Source: Mycteria americana
Taxonomy: Eukaryota; Chordata; Aves; Ciconiiformes; Ciconiidae
Direction of reading: 5' to 3'
Length of the DNA stretch: 64,000 nt
Assembly: GCF_035582795.1 (NCBI RefSeq)
Contig: NC_134374.1
Coordinates: forward strand, 26,241,798-26,305,797
Shown here: in pieces, positions 1 through 13,500 of the stretch
How positions within the stretch are numbered: position 1 is the first letter of the stretch
Layout of the letters: each line of letters opens with the position of its first letter
Notes under the pieces: generated by a model
What the model was told of the DNA's origin: nothing
The model's database searches: none
The model's input: only the letters and a program-made list of their open reading frames with translations
Made by a program: the position numbers and the translations under genes

Positions 1-2696
1 TGGAATTTGTCCTGAGAGATCTTCAAGGCAGGGTCAGTTCTTGGGGTTTGGAAGAACATCTGTCCTCCTGGGTGCGGTGCAGAAGCCTGACAATACACAA
101 TAATCATTAATCAGGGGTAAGAGAGCAGTGAGAGTGTCTGTGTCGCCAGTGAAAGAGCCAGTACCACAAAGGAAGGGTTGAGCAGTGAGGAGGTGCCCAG
201 TGATGGCTGACCCTGGGTTCGTGACAGCAGAAACAGTGAACAAAGAAACCCCTGTCTGACCAGCTAAAAGCGGTACATGACGGAGTTAGAATAGCGGTAG
301 AAATGTGCCAGGTTTGTTCAAAGGCGGGAGGGTGCGTGTGGCTTTTATTATCTACTTGATTCTTCCTGTAAAACTGACCCGGGGCGAGGAGGAAACAGCA
401 GTATCTCCGTGGTGTCTTCTTCCGGAAGGGAAAGGCACAGGAGCACTTGGCGCAGCTGCGTGAACGCTGGAACACGCCCTGATGTGCTCTGCATCCTACA
501 GCTACCCAGGCTGGGGCGTGAGGGCTGGTTCAGTGCCGCTGAAGCAGTTACGCCGTCTTTACTCTTTCTGGGAGGGACACCAGCTTGCCCTCAGCTAAGA
601 TGGTGGGTCGGTAAAGAACAAACAATACAATATCCAAATATCTTTTTTTTTTTTTAACTAGGGAGCAACAACCAATGAGTATTAAGCACGTAACTACTTT
701 TCTCAAATATGCAGTTATTAGGAGTATGTAACAACCACATGCTTGCTTGTTCTCTGACAGCATCTCGGGACTGCCAGAAAGATTGTCAGTAACTTTCTAC
801 CAGTCCTGCCAAAGGAAAGCTCCTGAAATACACCGTAATGTCCTCTAAATGATGCAGGGGAAAGATGCGTGCCAACAAGTTCTATCTATCTGTTCTGTTT
901 TTACTTTTAATCATGCTGAAAACACAGGTTGCCAAAAACGGATGCCATGGAAAGCATTAGGGATTATGCAGAACTGTTTTCACTCTGCAAGTAAAACTCC
1001 GCCTCTTCCCTGCTAAATGCCCAAGACTCTGGTTCCCATCAGATTTTCCTTGAAGTGTTGGAAGGATGTGTAACTGAGGAATGAAGAACAATGGGTGTAT
1101 TTACTCAGGTGTCCAGTGAAGGACCAGCCTTCTTCTGGCTGGTGAACCTCCTTTATGGGCAGAATCTTCCCTCCTGGGTTTTTTTCCTCCCTGCACAACG
1201 TGGCTCAGGGAAGAAGGCAGCTGGAACACGTTAACCAGCTGACAGCCAACTTTCTGGAACTATTTCCTTCTGCAAAAGACAGCAAAGCAAGCAGCCAGTT
1301 GTTCCGTCCATCTGTTGGTCATTGTTTTCCCCTCTGAAATTAGGAGGCACTCTGTCGTTCTCACAGCCCCCATTTCTCTGGGGGTCTTCCTCCTGGATTC
1401 TGACCTGGAGTGACCAGAGAGGCACCTTCCGCCCTAAAAAACCCCACCAAACCCACACAAACTAGTGGACTGCTACCTGATCCACTGCCACCTGAGGGCA
1501 GATCCTGACCTGCAGTGGGTATTACAACCAGCAGCAGCTTTTGCTAGTGGCAGCTGGGGCAATTACTTCTGCCCTTCCTATTTCTGTATGCACTCTGGTC
1601 TGCAGTGTTGTAATGGGGGGCACACGCAGCCCACCGATAACCTCTTCTTCAGCCCCCGATGGCAGCTGCCCCACAACACAACCGCTCAGCAAACTAATAG
1701 AGCTTGAAGAAGCTTCTCGTGCTCCAAGACAAAACACCATCCTGCTCTCACCTGGTGTATTTGAAATTTGCTACCAAATCTCCCTCAGCAGTCGTGTTAG
1801 CATGCCTTGCAGCTTTTCATACATCTGGTGAGATCTGTCTCTTCCAGAAGAACTGATCATGGACAGCAGGAATCTGGTATCCTGGGAAGCCTGAAAGTCA
1901 CAACGTCTCCGTTCCTACATAGCTTTGTAAAAATCAAATACTTCAAATGAAAGAATTTTCGTTTTGCTTCCTGTGATCCAGTCATTTGTGAAAAGGATGG
2001 GCGCAGGATATATTTGCTTTTCTTCTTCAACATGAAAACAGAGTAAAATCAACACACAAACTAAATTTCCTTTTAGTATAAACCAAAACAAACGTGGACC
2101 TACTTTTGAAAAGGCTGAGAGAAAACACAAGAGGTGTTTCTTGATGGAAAATATTTTGCCATATTATTTCTTTCAAAGATTTCCAGAGAGTCTTCTGAAT
2201 TTTGTGCCTTTTCCTAACACCCTGTACCAACAGCTAGATCCCTGTGACACTCACGATAAGCAGAATTGTGTGTGTCCTCCTAGATGAAACTCATTCTAAC
2301 ATAGATACTCTGGTAGGCGACCAAAAGAATCCTTGAGGGTTGTATTGCCAGAGGGTCCTAAGAGAAGTCCTGCGGCTTTTAGGAAAATCCCGGTATCTCA
2401 GGAACACACAGCTGTAAATAGGCAACATGCTTTCTAATGAACACTGGCACTGAGGAGTGGGAATGCCTTGGAAACGTTATTCTGAGACAGCTTCAGAGGC
2501 ATCTGTCGTCTTCTTGCATCTCATTTCCATGAAAAAATGATCTAATAGAGAGATTCTCATAACTTTTTGGAGAGTGAAGAAGTATCAGCCCTCAGTGTTT
2601 TCATGGACCATCAGCAAACTCACTGACCCCCTTTCTCAAACACTGAATGGAAAAGACCATGAACATGGTTCGTTTCTGTTTGGTTTTGTTTCCTTG

Positions 2697-2770
2697 GGAA
2701 GGAAGGACGGACGGAAGGAAGGACAGAAGGATGGCAGGAAGGACGGATGGCAGGAAGGACGGAAGGAAAA
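2697..2770. repeat. (GGAA/GGAC)n purine-rich simple repeat
   Basis: Degenerate tetranucleotide tract of ggaa, ggac, ggat and gcag units, about 75 bp long. It is purine-rich on the + strand. No gene is associated with it. Confidence 0.85.
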
Positions 2771-5700
2771 GACCACATGAGAGTAATAATTCCCTGCTGG
2801 GGGGATATTTTGCACTTTTTGTTTTGCCAGGTTAATTTTTGCTTGGGGCTCACCAACTCATTCATTCTGATTGATCTATTTATTTATGTATTTAGGCCTT
2901 TGCCACTGGCAGGCAGTAATGATTCTGGACAGTGAAGAGTATCCTGGTGATGACCCAGGATATACGCAGGGAATAAAGCAGCAGATGTGGTTTCTGTGCA
3001 TAGCTCCTTTGCTGTGGGAGCTGGAATGAGCCCTTATTTACCGTGGTCCCTAAGCAAATGTCAGCTGTTAATAGAGGACTCAAAAATCTGAACTCTAGAC
3101 TTAACTGCAACGCAGGTAAGAAAGCTGAATGCTTAACACTCCTAATCCCTGTCGCAGGGTCCGTGACCCAGCTAGCTGGAGCTGTGACTCGCTGGTGTGC
3201 AGTCTCTACCTTTTGCAGCTCTTCATCCTCCCAGCTGGGCATGTGAAAAAGCTAAAATCACTCCTTGTCCTTTTTCTCTCAAATTAGAGTTTCTTTTTGT
3301 TCTCTTCCCTGCTGGCAAAGACCTCCAGGCCCCTCTGCAGCTCTGCCAGTGCTCTGCAAAATAGTGGTGTCCAGACAGAGGCTGAGGAAGCCTGTGGGGA
3401 ACTCATTTTGCAGCAGAGGCAGTGACAGAGGGCAAGAAATCTGATGGACAACCGCCTCCTTGCTTTTCCAACCCGGCTAGTGCAGGGCAGCACGGAGCAC
3501 ACCGCTGTGCCGGTCTTAAGAAAGACCACCTGAAGAGCATTGGAAAGAACCAAAACCAAGCACATTAAGTCCAGCAAGACTTATGCAGGCAATAGGGCTG
3601 GGTACAGGAGTAGTGCTGTTCTCTCTGAGAGTTTTCAGTTGCGTCTGACCACTCTTAGGCAAGCAGTGGGCTCCCTGCGTGTTGCTCTTGGACAAATATA
3701 CTCGGTCCCCTAAGACTATGGAGTCTCTCCCATCGTTCCCGAGAGGTCTGATCCTGCCTTCTCTGATGTCACTTGGAATTGGGCCAGTTTGGGGCGCTTG
3801 CCCTAGCTAAGAGACTGTGCAAAGATGTCGCTCAGAGAAGAGTGCTGATTGCAGGGAAGAATAACCCATGCCGGCTGGTGACGGCGAGGCTCGGTGGGCA
3901 GCCCAGAGCCGGGAGCAGTCAGAGGGTCACTGCATGTCTGGCAGTGCGACTGCTGCCTTGTGACCCCGATGGGAGAAGAATCGATAGCCCCTTACGGACA
4001 TTTCCACTGGAGGAGTGAGGTAAATAAATGACAGCTGGAAACCACTCATGAGTTACTCAAGACGAGTGAGAGAGACAGCAGGGAAAGAGCAAAATGCCTT
4101 GGCATGGAAAACCAAAGCGAAGCGGGAAGCTGGAGGATGCTGAGGAAGGGGAGCAACAGGAGGATGACTGGGGCGAGCACTGGGTGGGATCCCGCCTCTG
4201 ATCCCGGGGCTGGGGGCAGAGACGGGCTCTCTTCAGGGGGGGTCTGAGCGGCAGGCATAAAGGACGTCTGCTCTCTTCTTTTTTCTTGGTGGGGTGGTCC
4301 CGTACCAGCCCCGTACATGAATCCCAGCGTGGCCCAGGCGCAGGGACGGCTCCTGTTCGGCAGGAGGGGGGTGCCACTGCCGAACCCCAGGTGCCGCAGG
4401 GAGACCAGCGCCGTTAGGAGTCAGCTCTGCTGCGTGACCGTGGCGTCGGTGGTCGCAGCGTGGTGGCCCAGCCCAGGCCCGCTGGCTCCGCGTGCCTTTG
4501 TGATAATCTCCTCCCGCAGAGCTGGGGTAGCCCTCTCTGTTCAAGCAGTGGAAAAGGGCTGGGGACCGTCTGTGTCCTCCAACGCCATTTCTGGTCATCG
4601 TTCTCAGGAAGGGTGTCCAGCGTCCCACACTAGTGGAGTGGAGGGTGCAGCAGTACCAGAGATCATTATCCACCACAGCTTCTCTGGCAGGACATTGTCC
4701 CTCAAAGATGGATCCCAAGCTCTCTTCTCTCGGATCACTGGGAAAGCAGTGGGTTAAGGAGGAGTTGGGGAGAGATCCACAGCATCCCTGATTCACCCAG
4801 AGCCTCCAAAGCCTCCCTGGCCCCTTCTCCAGAAGATGTAGCAGTCTCCTCACCATACTTGCTGTTTTGGAAAAGTTCAGTTGGTGTGTCCCACCTCTGA
4901 TGGGATGATGCCCCAAGGCCATGCTCTACCACCTGCTTACAAGCAAAACCAACCACAGACAGAATGCTCCGAGTCCCCCTTCTCGGCTCATCTGCTGATC
5001 TGAAGTAAGGATATTTGAGTTGTCTTTAGCTGTCTGAAGGGTGCAAGTCCTGGTGGGAAAAAAGGGGCTTTTAGCAATGGTACGGAGAGCAGCGCACAAC
5101 GGAGTGAGGCAAAGCACAACTCATTTGGGGCTTGCTGTTGAGAAGAATAGCGTGAAAGCAAGGACCATTTGCCTGTACAATGCTGAATTTGAACATATCA
5201 TCATCTCTGTCGTCAGGGGTGCTGCCCGCTTCTGTTCTTACAGTTAAAACTGCAGGTTGTTGCACGTAATTGTATGAAACAGAGAGGTCTAAAGTGCCCT
5301 GTCACACACGAGCAAGCTGTGCAGACTGAAAGGGCTGAAGAGCGTGGTCAACGAGATCATGGGGAAGAGGTCTCAGTTACTCAGAAAGCCTTGCATTTTA
5401 CATCTGGGAAGGAACACAGCAGAGCGGTGAGGAAAAACTGGAGAAAATGCATGAAACTGGGCGGGAGAGTAGAAAGAAAGGAAAATTTAAGGCAAGGTAA
5501 AATGAAATCTGTGCCGGTGGTCGCATGACCTTCACAAAGTAAGCTCAGGAAGGAGAGGGCAATTCGCTGATGTAAGGTGCTCTGTGCAGAGGTGGGCAGG
5601 CCCGGCTGGGGGGTCCGGCTGCTTCCAGCGAGCATCCAGGGCCCTCTGCTGACGCGGGGCCGAGCAGCAGCTCCGCACGGCAAGTTTCTGAGCTCTTAAT

Positions 5701-7650
5701 TCCTCTGGCAGCGAGAAAACCCAACAATTCCCCTCTGGGGAAATACTGAAATCCACGCTGGCCGGGCCCTCCCCAGAGCTCTTGCGGGCGATGTCCCGTG
5801 TCCTGCCCATGCCTGCCTGCCAGCGTGCGTCCTCACACCTTCCAGCGCGCACGGCAATACCCATGATTCCCATGATTCAGCCTCACGAGATGCTGCGGAA
5901 AACCAGTCCTGTGAGAGCGGTACAAAGGCGAGGCTTACAGCGAGAGGCAGGCTGAGATAGCTGGGGAAACCACACAAACGAGCTTGCAGGCACAGAAACG
6001 ATAACCTTTATTCTGGAGGCTGCTTTTTTCAAATGTGAAGATGAGCAGGCTGGGAACATTTTTAACCATTAACGCCCTGGGAAGATTCGCGAGGGGTACT
6101 ACAGGTCCAGGTAAGGACTTCAGGCATTGGCAAACGAGGTGCTGTGGCATTAACTCTTACAGGCCCGCACCCAAGAGCGAACGCGCAGGTTTGAAAGGAG
6201 AGATGACTGTGTCCCGCACAGGTGAGTTCGGATACTCTGCCTGGGAAGGTTGAGGATGTAAAAGCCTACCTGGCTTTTATGGGCTGGACAAATTCACTGG
6301 AAAGATAAGCCATCTGCATTATTTAATGCAGAGGCATCGCTTGTCCCTGACCCACAGTTTGCTGGGAGACTCTTCTGGAGAAGTATCACGTTGGCCTTGT
6401 CCTTACGTCTGCCAGAGAAGGGCTGTCGGCCAGATGACTTCTGGCCAGCGATAACTTGTTCTTAGGTGAGCTCGTGACTTCTCATGCTGAGAGGGGAACT
6501 GCATCGACCTCCTCCACTTCCCAGGAAAGCGACTTAGCCAGTGGGTGCTGATGTAAAAGCAGATACCACCGTCCAGCCCCTCTCCCCCAGGCTGTGTCCA
6601 GAAAGCGAGTGCCGCTGCCTCTGAGAGTGGTATGAAGATGCTAAATCACTGTCAAGACAGGGAAGCCTGGATGGGTTTGGAGACACAGGTCTCTGTTTTG
6701 GGGGGTTCTAGTCTCTTGGTCAGCTGAACCTGGATTTAAGTGGAATCTTAAAATCTCTCTGCAGGCTGTACCTCCAGGCAGCATCCAGCTCACATTTAGA
6801 CTTGCAGCTCACAGTGGCCCAGGCTTACACCAGGAGGAACACGCCATAAGCACTGGAAAGCACATTCCTGTCTTGGGAAAGGCTTGCCTAGCTTCCTGAC
6901 TCAAGCCCTGGAGCACCACAAGACAGTATTTTAGAGAAGCCAAATGTCTTCTACATACCTCTGCAAAAAAGACAGCAACAAATCCTAACTGACATGTAGA
7001 GAAGAGTCACAGCATGCATGGGGTGATCATGTGAAAAACCCAATTTATGTAATGGCCCTAGAAAGAAACTGTGCTTGCTGAGTTAGATCTATAGGTGCAG
7101 TAAACGCCATACGGCCAGGCACGATACCAAGTTCCTCTGAACACAGGCCCTATTATTTTGAGCACTGTAAGTGGAGAGGGCACTGAATCAAAGAACAAAT
7201 ACATCAGAGATCACCTCAACACTCTCCTGCTCAGCTGTATCTTAGGTAATCGCAGGAAATTTCTCATAGGGAAAATTCAGTAGATCTCAGCCCAAGCAGC
7301 TTCTCTCACGAGGTAAGCAACAAAGGTGGCTCTGAAGAGGTGGCCTTGACCATGAGGCAAGAACTAAAACTGGAGAAACGTCAGCTGGCAGGAGTGAACG
7401 TCATGTCCGGCTCAGCACCGGGCGCTCCCACGGAGCACCTCCAACAGGTCTCACCTGGAGGCCAGAGGGGAATTCTGCACTGCTCCCATGGCCTTTCATA
7501 ACCTCCCCACCCGGTTAAAACATGATTTTGTGACGCCTTAGGCAGGGATGGGCAGAGCCCTGATCTGAAACGGAGGGGAGGGTGGAAGGTGTCCAGCTGA
7601 CGGTACAAGTGTGACTTCTTCACTGCATCATCCTGTGTCCTGTGGAGGGG

Positions 7651-7730
7651 GTAGGTGGGTGGGTGGGTGGGTGTGGGTGTGTGTATATGCGTGTGTGTGT
7701 ATACGCGTGTCTGCGTGCGGGTGGGGTGTT
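7651..7730. repeat. (GGGT)n/(GT)n simple repeat
   Basis: Four to five gggt units pass into alternating gt with interspersed tatatgc and tatacgc steps. The alternating purine-pyrimidine part could adopt Z-DNA. This is a plain microsatellite in intergenic DNA. Confidence 0.85.
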
Positions 7731-10179
7731 TAGAGTCTGCTTTGCCCCCACGATAGATTCGTGCCTGGATTTGGTGCCCTCTAGTGTTGTGAACACTCCA
7801 GTATGTAAGAAAAAGCTGTAAAACACATTCCCTGCGTCAGAATTCATGGTTTTGCTAGCTCATAATACAGTAATTTTGTTAATTATGCTATGTAGTTACA
7901 ACTTAATGGAGATAACGTGACCCTGAGCATATCAGGTAATTACAGTCAAAACACCAGATACCTCGGGACACGTTTCTGTAGGCTGAAGCTAACATCTCAA
8001 AGGTCTTAGCCCACAAAATACACCCAAATCTGTTGGATGTACAGCACTTTACCTGACCCAACGATCCCTGCATCTGGAATAGCAGAAATCTGGCAAACAT
8101 CCCCCAGGCGGTCACTGCTGGAGCAGTCTGGCAAGCCACTAAAGCCAGTCTGTCTGTGCTGGTACCAAAAGGGCAGCCCTGCCACCTCCCCAGGTCGCTG
8201 CAGGCTTTCGCAGCCGTCCTCGGGGCAGCGCTGGTGCTGCCTGTGTGGCTGTGAGGTGCTGACCCGACTGGGAAAGCACCGCCACAGGAACAGCATTTCC
8301 AGCTCTATCGGCAGTTTTTTCTGGCTCCCGTGAGGCCACAAAGGGCGGCAGCAGAGAAAGGACCTGGGGCAAGAGCGGGGCTGCCTGCTTCAGCCTCGGC
8401 CCCAGCGCCGGCGGGCTGGGGCTGGCCGTGGCAGGGCACTGCCGGCCCCTCAGCAGCGCGGTGCACCAGCCACCAGCGCGGCCGCCGCAAACCGCAGGGG
8501 CCCGGGGAAGCTCTGCGAATAACCTCTGCGAATAACCGCCCATCGGCCAGCCGGCGTGGTGTGCCGGATGCGCTATTGCAAATCTTTCACCTTGATTCAA
8601 TCGGCTTTTTAGCGGAAAATAATCCTACAGATGAGCTCCGCTGACGTCATTTTGCTCAGTAACAACTCTTATGTCAGCCTTCCAAAGTGCAAAAGCTGTG
8701 TTTGTGTCCTTGACTGTCCCGCCTGCCTTACAGCCCCGATGCGAGGCAGCCCCTCCGGCAGCGCTGGCCGCTTGCACGCTGCCGTCTGCGTGATGCAAGA
8801 GGGGCAGCAGCGTTACAGAGCAGGCCAGTTGCATCAGACGCGGACCCGCATGAGGCAAACTGCCCCATGTGACAGATGAAGTCATCCTTATCGCCCTGCA
8901 GAACAACTCCTGTTGAGCTTTTTGTCCTGTGGAGATTGCATCATTAACCTGGCTGAAGCACCGAGCTGTGAAAGATCAGAAGACTTAGTGAGAAAACAGC
9001 GAGGAAGTTGACTGCTTAACTGAATTTCATATAAAATCCTTCTAGTTATTCCCATCCGACACTCTAGCTTCTCTAGGAACTGTTATGCAATGACGGCGGG
9101 GAACTTAAGGGACTTCTCCAAAGCATTTGCTGGAGAGAGATTGCTTGAATTTTGAAAAAAGAGAGAGAAATGGGGAGAATGTCCCAAAATAACAGGTTTA
9201 AAACCAAACATAGTTCGGGTACGCATCCTCGTGCAACAGCTGTTACTGAGAGCTACTGCCCAGGCCACCGAAATAAGCAGCACTAACTCTGCCTACCCTC
9301 CAGGTCCAAAGCTTGGGAAGACGGCAGGATTTTGCAACGGGCCTGGCACATCAAAACTTAAGAGCTAACTAGTTTGGAGGCACAATGAGCTGGAAAAAGT
9401 GCCCAGATCAGTACTACCGGGAACATAAACTCCCTCCTGCAGAAGACAGTTAGATTCCACATGGCAATTTGGCAAACACTGTGGCGGAATAAGTCTTTTG
9501 CACAATAATCCTGGGACACGTCCAGGATGACACCCCTGAGCCACCCCCAAGATTCCAGCGATGAGTCATGCCGATCGGGCCGTTGGAAGTTCCGTTCGGA
9601 GCGGGAGGGAAGTCCCGCGGCCACGGCCACGGCCACGGTCACGGTCACGGCCATCCGCCGCCGCCCGGTGTTCGCCCGCCTGCAGACGCCGTACGCGCGG
9701 CGCGCAGAGCCACAGCCCAGGCCACGCACGCATGGCCCACGGCGCCTGTGCGCGGGCGGAGGGCGCGGGCGGCGGAGGGGGCTCTGCCAGGCCGCCAGCC
9801 TGCGGCCGCGGTGCCCGGCAAACCCAGCCCTGCGGGAACAAGGCCCTCGCCCGGGGCTCCCGCCTGCCCTCCCCGCCCCGCGGCACCCACTCCGCTGCCG
9901 CCGGCGGCTGTCGAGCCCGCGCGGACACGAGCGGCCCGGGGTTTCTCTTTTTCCCGCATCGCGGCCGGTAACGCCGGGACGCCCCGTCGTTGCTCTGCCC
10001 GGACGCCGCGTGGCGCTGCACGGCTCCCGGTCCGCGGCTCCCGGCCCCGCCGCTCCCCGCTCCCGGCCCCGCCGCCCCCCGCCCCGCTCCCCGCCCCCGG
10101 CCCCGCCGCCCCCGCCCGCCCCGTGCTCGGCGCGCCGGGCCGGCGCCGCTCGCGGGCGCCCCCGCACAGGCCGCTCCTT

Positions 10180-10260
10180 TGCATAGCCCCGCCCAGGCGG
10201 CGGCGCCCGCCAATGGGAGGCGGCGGGGCGGGGCGGTGGGCGCTCCCCGCTGCCCGGGAC
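10180..10260 (+). promoter_or_regulatory. Core promoter candidate: CCAAT box with GC boxes
   Basis: Within 60 bp there is an octamer-like motif, a GC box (gccccgccc), a CCAAT box at 10,210-10,214 and two fused GC boxes (ggggcggggcgg). No TATA box is present, as is usual for a CpG-island promoter. This places transcription starts somewhere in about 10,240-10,320. The orientation is inferred from the downstream donor and the downstream gene. Confidence 0.5.
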
Positions 10261-10299
10261 GGGCTGCGCCCCGCTGCACGCGGGCTGCCGCGGAGTGCT

Positions 10300-10533
10300 G
10301 CGCGCGCTGCCCGCACCGCTTCGCTCTGCCGGCCCTGCCCGCCCTGCCCACACCGCCCCGCCGGTCCTGCCCGCGCTGTCCACACCGCTCCGCTCTGCCG
10401 GCCCTGCCCACACCGCTCCGCACCGCACCGCCCTGCCGGTCCTGCCTGCGCTGCCCGCCGCGCTCCGCTCCGCCCTTGCCTGCGCTGCCCGTCCCGGTTC
10501 CGGTCCCGCCGTCCTGCCGGCACCGGCACACAG
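10300..10533 (+). other. EDA2R: Possible EDA2R non-coding exon 1
   Basis: The stretch downstream of the CCAAT/GC-box cluster ends in a near-consensus 5' splice site, cacacag|gtaagc. EDA2R's start-codon exon has its own 3' splice site 24 nt before the ATG, so an upstream non-coding exon is required and this is the best candidate. The 5' end is a guess. The stretch is built of imperfect repeats of ctgcccacaccgctccgc-type units, which makes exact transcript starts hard to judge. Confidence 0.45.
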
Positions 10534-13500
10534 GTAAGCCCCGGGGTCCGCGCGCCTGCCCGCCCGCCCGCGGCGGCCCCGACCCTCCCCGGTGCCGGTG
10601 TCGCCGCCGGGCGGGGGCTGTTGCGGGGGCCGGGGGGAGCGGCGGGGGCTGCGGCGGGTCCCGCACCGGGAGGGCAGCGGCAGCGATACACGTGGGCTGC
10701 AGCCGGCTCTGGCGGGCGCCTCCGAGCGCCGGCGGTGCGGCCAGCCGGGGGATGCGGAGCCCGGGGGTGCACCCGGCGGGGGTGCCGGGCCCGGGGGCGC
10801 CGGGCGGGGTGGTGGGGGGCGGTCGTGCCGCCGCGGGCCGGGGAGCCCCTCGCCGAGACGTGCCCGGGCATATCCCGGCGCGCTGCCCGCCTTCCCGCGG
10901 GCGGGCGGCGGGGGGCGCCGGCGGGGCCGGGCGGCTGCCGGCGGCCGGGCGGGCCGGGGCTGCGCCGGCGGCTCGCCCCGCGTGGGTCGGGCAGCGGCCG
11001 GGCCCCGCGCGTGGCGGGCCGGGGGAGGCGGCGGGCGAGGCGGGGCGAGCCGGGCCGCGCGGCGCGGCGGGGGAGCGGGCGCCCTCCGGGACGGCGGGGA
11101 CCCGGCGCCGGGCGGCCCCGGGGCGCGCCCGCGGACGGCGCCCGCCCCCCCCCGCGCCGCCCGCCCCGCGTGGGCCGCCGCGCAGCCCTTGCACCGCGCC
11201 CGCGGGGCGTCTGGCGGCCCCGGGCCCGCCCGGCCCGGCTCTGCGGGGCCGCGGCGCTGGGGCCCGGCGCTCGGCGGGTCCCGGCCCCCACGCGAGGGCG
11301 CGGGGAGGCGGCGGCGGCGTCGCCAAGTGCCCGCGGGGGCCGGCTGCCGGCGCTCAGCCCTTGCCAGCGCTGTCACTGCTGTCGCCTCTCGAAAGGCGTC
11401 GAGCGATTCTAGGGGCGCGGTGAAGCGGTCCAGAGCAAGCGCCGACTGCAAATTCTTTTCTTCGTACCAGCCATTGCTCGAGTTACCTGATGCTTTTCTC
11501 GGCGAAATCTGCGTGCGTTTGCTTGGGATGGTGTTAAGAATTGAAGAGAAACCAGGCACTCCAAAGAGAGCGCGTTGTTACTGCAGGCAAGACGGTGACA
11601 ATTACTAAGAAGTAGGTGTGGGGCAAAAACCGGACAGAAATCCAAGGTTTTATAAAAATCGATAGGAGTGTTGGAAGTCTCACTTGAGGTATCTAGTAAG
11701 GCAGAGTGTGGACGCCCAAGGTGGACAGCCAGAACTCGACAACAATCGGTAGTTATCGCCCCAATCTATAATTAGTTATCAAGCCTCTCGCAGCGGATGT
11801 AGGAATAGAGCTCTGTAGCCGCAGCCCAGGGTGGCCCCGACTGAAGTCATCCACGTTCCCGAGGGACGTCGCGTTCCTCCAGCACCCCGGATTCTCCTTT
11901 CTGGAGCCTCCGTTGTCCACCGCAGTTTGCAGCCTGGCTCCTGCTCCCCGCGGGCGGGCAGCGCCGGGGGCAGCCCTTCCTCTGGGCAGGGATAGACCTG
12001 CGTCCGGGTGGGTGCTCTGTGGGACTCTGCAAAGCTGCATGGGAGCAGCAGCCGAAGCAGGCGCGACGCGCTCCGTCCTGGACGGGGGGGGCTCGGTAGG
12101 GTTTCACGTGCCTCCCTCTGCAGCTGAAGCTCAAGCTTGTGAAGCTTTATGAGCAGGAGTAGAGAGTGAGCGTTGCAACCTGGGGGCTATCGCAGTGCAG
12201 TGAAGAGAGAGGCGACCAGCCCGGAGCGCTTCCCGCCTGAGGCTGGGGTGTTCTCACCTAAAGCAAACGTACGTTCCCAGCCACTCCAAATTAAACAGTT
12301 AGTGGATAATCTTGTGAGTAGAATTTCCAAATATATTGGAAAACCTGCTGATTTCTAAGCCACGTGGAAAGATTCAGACTCAGCCTTTTTCCCCTGTTTT
12401 TGCTTCCCTGAGCAGTCCTTCGTCTACAAGGCATCCTTCAGGGGTGGCAGAGTCACTCCCAGCATGGTTTGTAGCGTAGGGAGGCACAGAGAGATGCTGT
12501 CCGGACAAAACGAGTGCAGACTAACGAGCAGGAGCAGAGGAATGACTGAGCAAGAGAGTGGGACTAGGCACTGCCATACGCAAGGCATGCAGTAGTATTT
12601 TCCAGATAACATTTCATTTTTCCCCCCCTCCTTTTCACTTGCAGTTCTTATTTAGGATTTCAGCTCTCTGGTTTTCTGTTCCAATATACACAAGTACCTC
12701 ATCTGAGCCGCGGTCACTGCCCGGCTGGGCTAGTCTGTCGTGCAGCAGAGTAGAAACTTCCCGCGACGTCCCGCTGGCTCGCGCGGTGACGCAGAAGAGC
12801 CGCTGCTGGTGTGCGGGTGTCGGAGCCCCGAAGGTGGGTCTCGCCACCCCCTGTCCCGGGTGAGCGGAGACCCACAGCTGGAGAGGACGGGGTCTGCGCC
12901 TGGGGCAGGGACCAGCCTGGCCCGTCTCCTGCTGCGGGTGCTGCGCTGTGCTGCCTGCCCTGCCCGCCCGCTGGTACCTGCTGGGCCGTGGTCGGACGGG
13001 GAGAACCAGCAGCGCTAACGCTTTCACTGATTTTTATTTTTTTTTTTGTACCCTTTCACTTACTGATCTCCTTGCCCTTTTTTCCCTACCAGAATCCATT
13101 AGCTGGACACAAAAGAAATTTCTAAATAGTTTAGATTCCCAGATAGTCTGATTTTTTTGAAAATCACATTTTCACAGGAAAAAGAAAATGACAGAGCTCC
13201 AGAACTGTCACGGAGGTGAATGAACTGCAGCTTGCACTGTAGCTTTGCTGAAATGCTTTATCTCATGCAGTGGAACTCATTCAGCAGCTCATGTTTTTGC
13301 TGCCTTGAGTAATAACACAGTGGGAGGCACACTCTGCTCGCCTTGCTCGGGCAACTTGTCCCATTGAGACAATAAGAGTCCTTTAACAAATTATGATGGT
13401 TTTAAGTTAGAAGATTTCACGCATCTCAAAACGATGGCAGCACACTTTGCTTCCCTCCAACTTGTAAGTGCATTGATACTGTGTCATGTTTATATTCCTC

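Larger units (their letters stand above)
1..9500. other. Intergenic region, no supported gene
   Basis: No open frame in this stretch shows a recognisable family, a conserved domain or a convincing chain of exons. The frames present are short and of shuffled composition. By the known gene order of this block (AR next to EDA2R) this should be part of the spacer between AR and EDA2R, which is large in mammals. It holds simple repeats near 2.7 and 7.65 kb, a GC-rich patch near 8.33-8.52 kb with a 13-bp direct repeat (ctctgcgaataac, twice near 8,512-8,537), and nothing else I can name. Confidence 0.6.
9560..11420. promoter_or_regulatory. CpG island, probable EDA2R promoter region
   Basis: About 1.9 kb of very GC-rich, CpG-dense sequence that contrasts with the flanks. 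The only obvious + strand gene downstream is EDA2R, whose first coding exon (16,303-16,413) begins with a 3' splice site and so needs an upstream non-coding exon. The island contains a CCAAT box at 10,210-10,214, GC boxes at about 10,186-10,194 and 10,225-10,236, an octamer-like ctttgcat at about 10,177-10,184, and a strong donor (cag|gtaagc) at 10,533/10,534. Long open frames across the island in several registers, including one of more than 700 codons on the - strand, follow from the scarcity of A+T-rich stop codons and are not evidence of protein. A divergent - strand transcript is possible. Confidence 0.65.

Noticed and set aside
9358..11559. Open frames of up to 733 codons on both strands in the left CpG island
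   Set aside because: At this GC content stop codons are rare, all six frames are open at once, and the translations are low-complexity runs of A, P, R and G without any domain.
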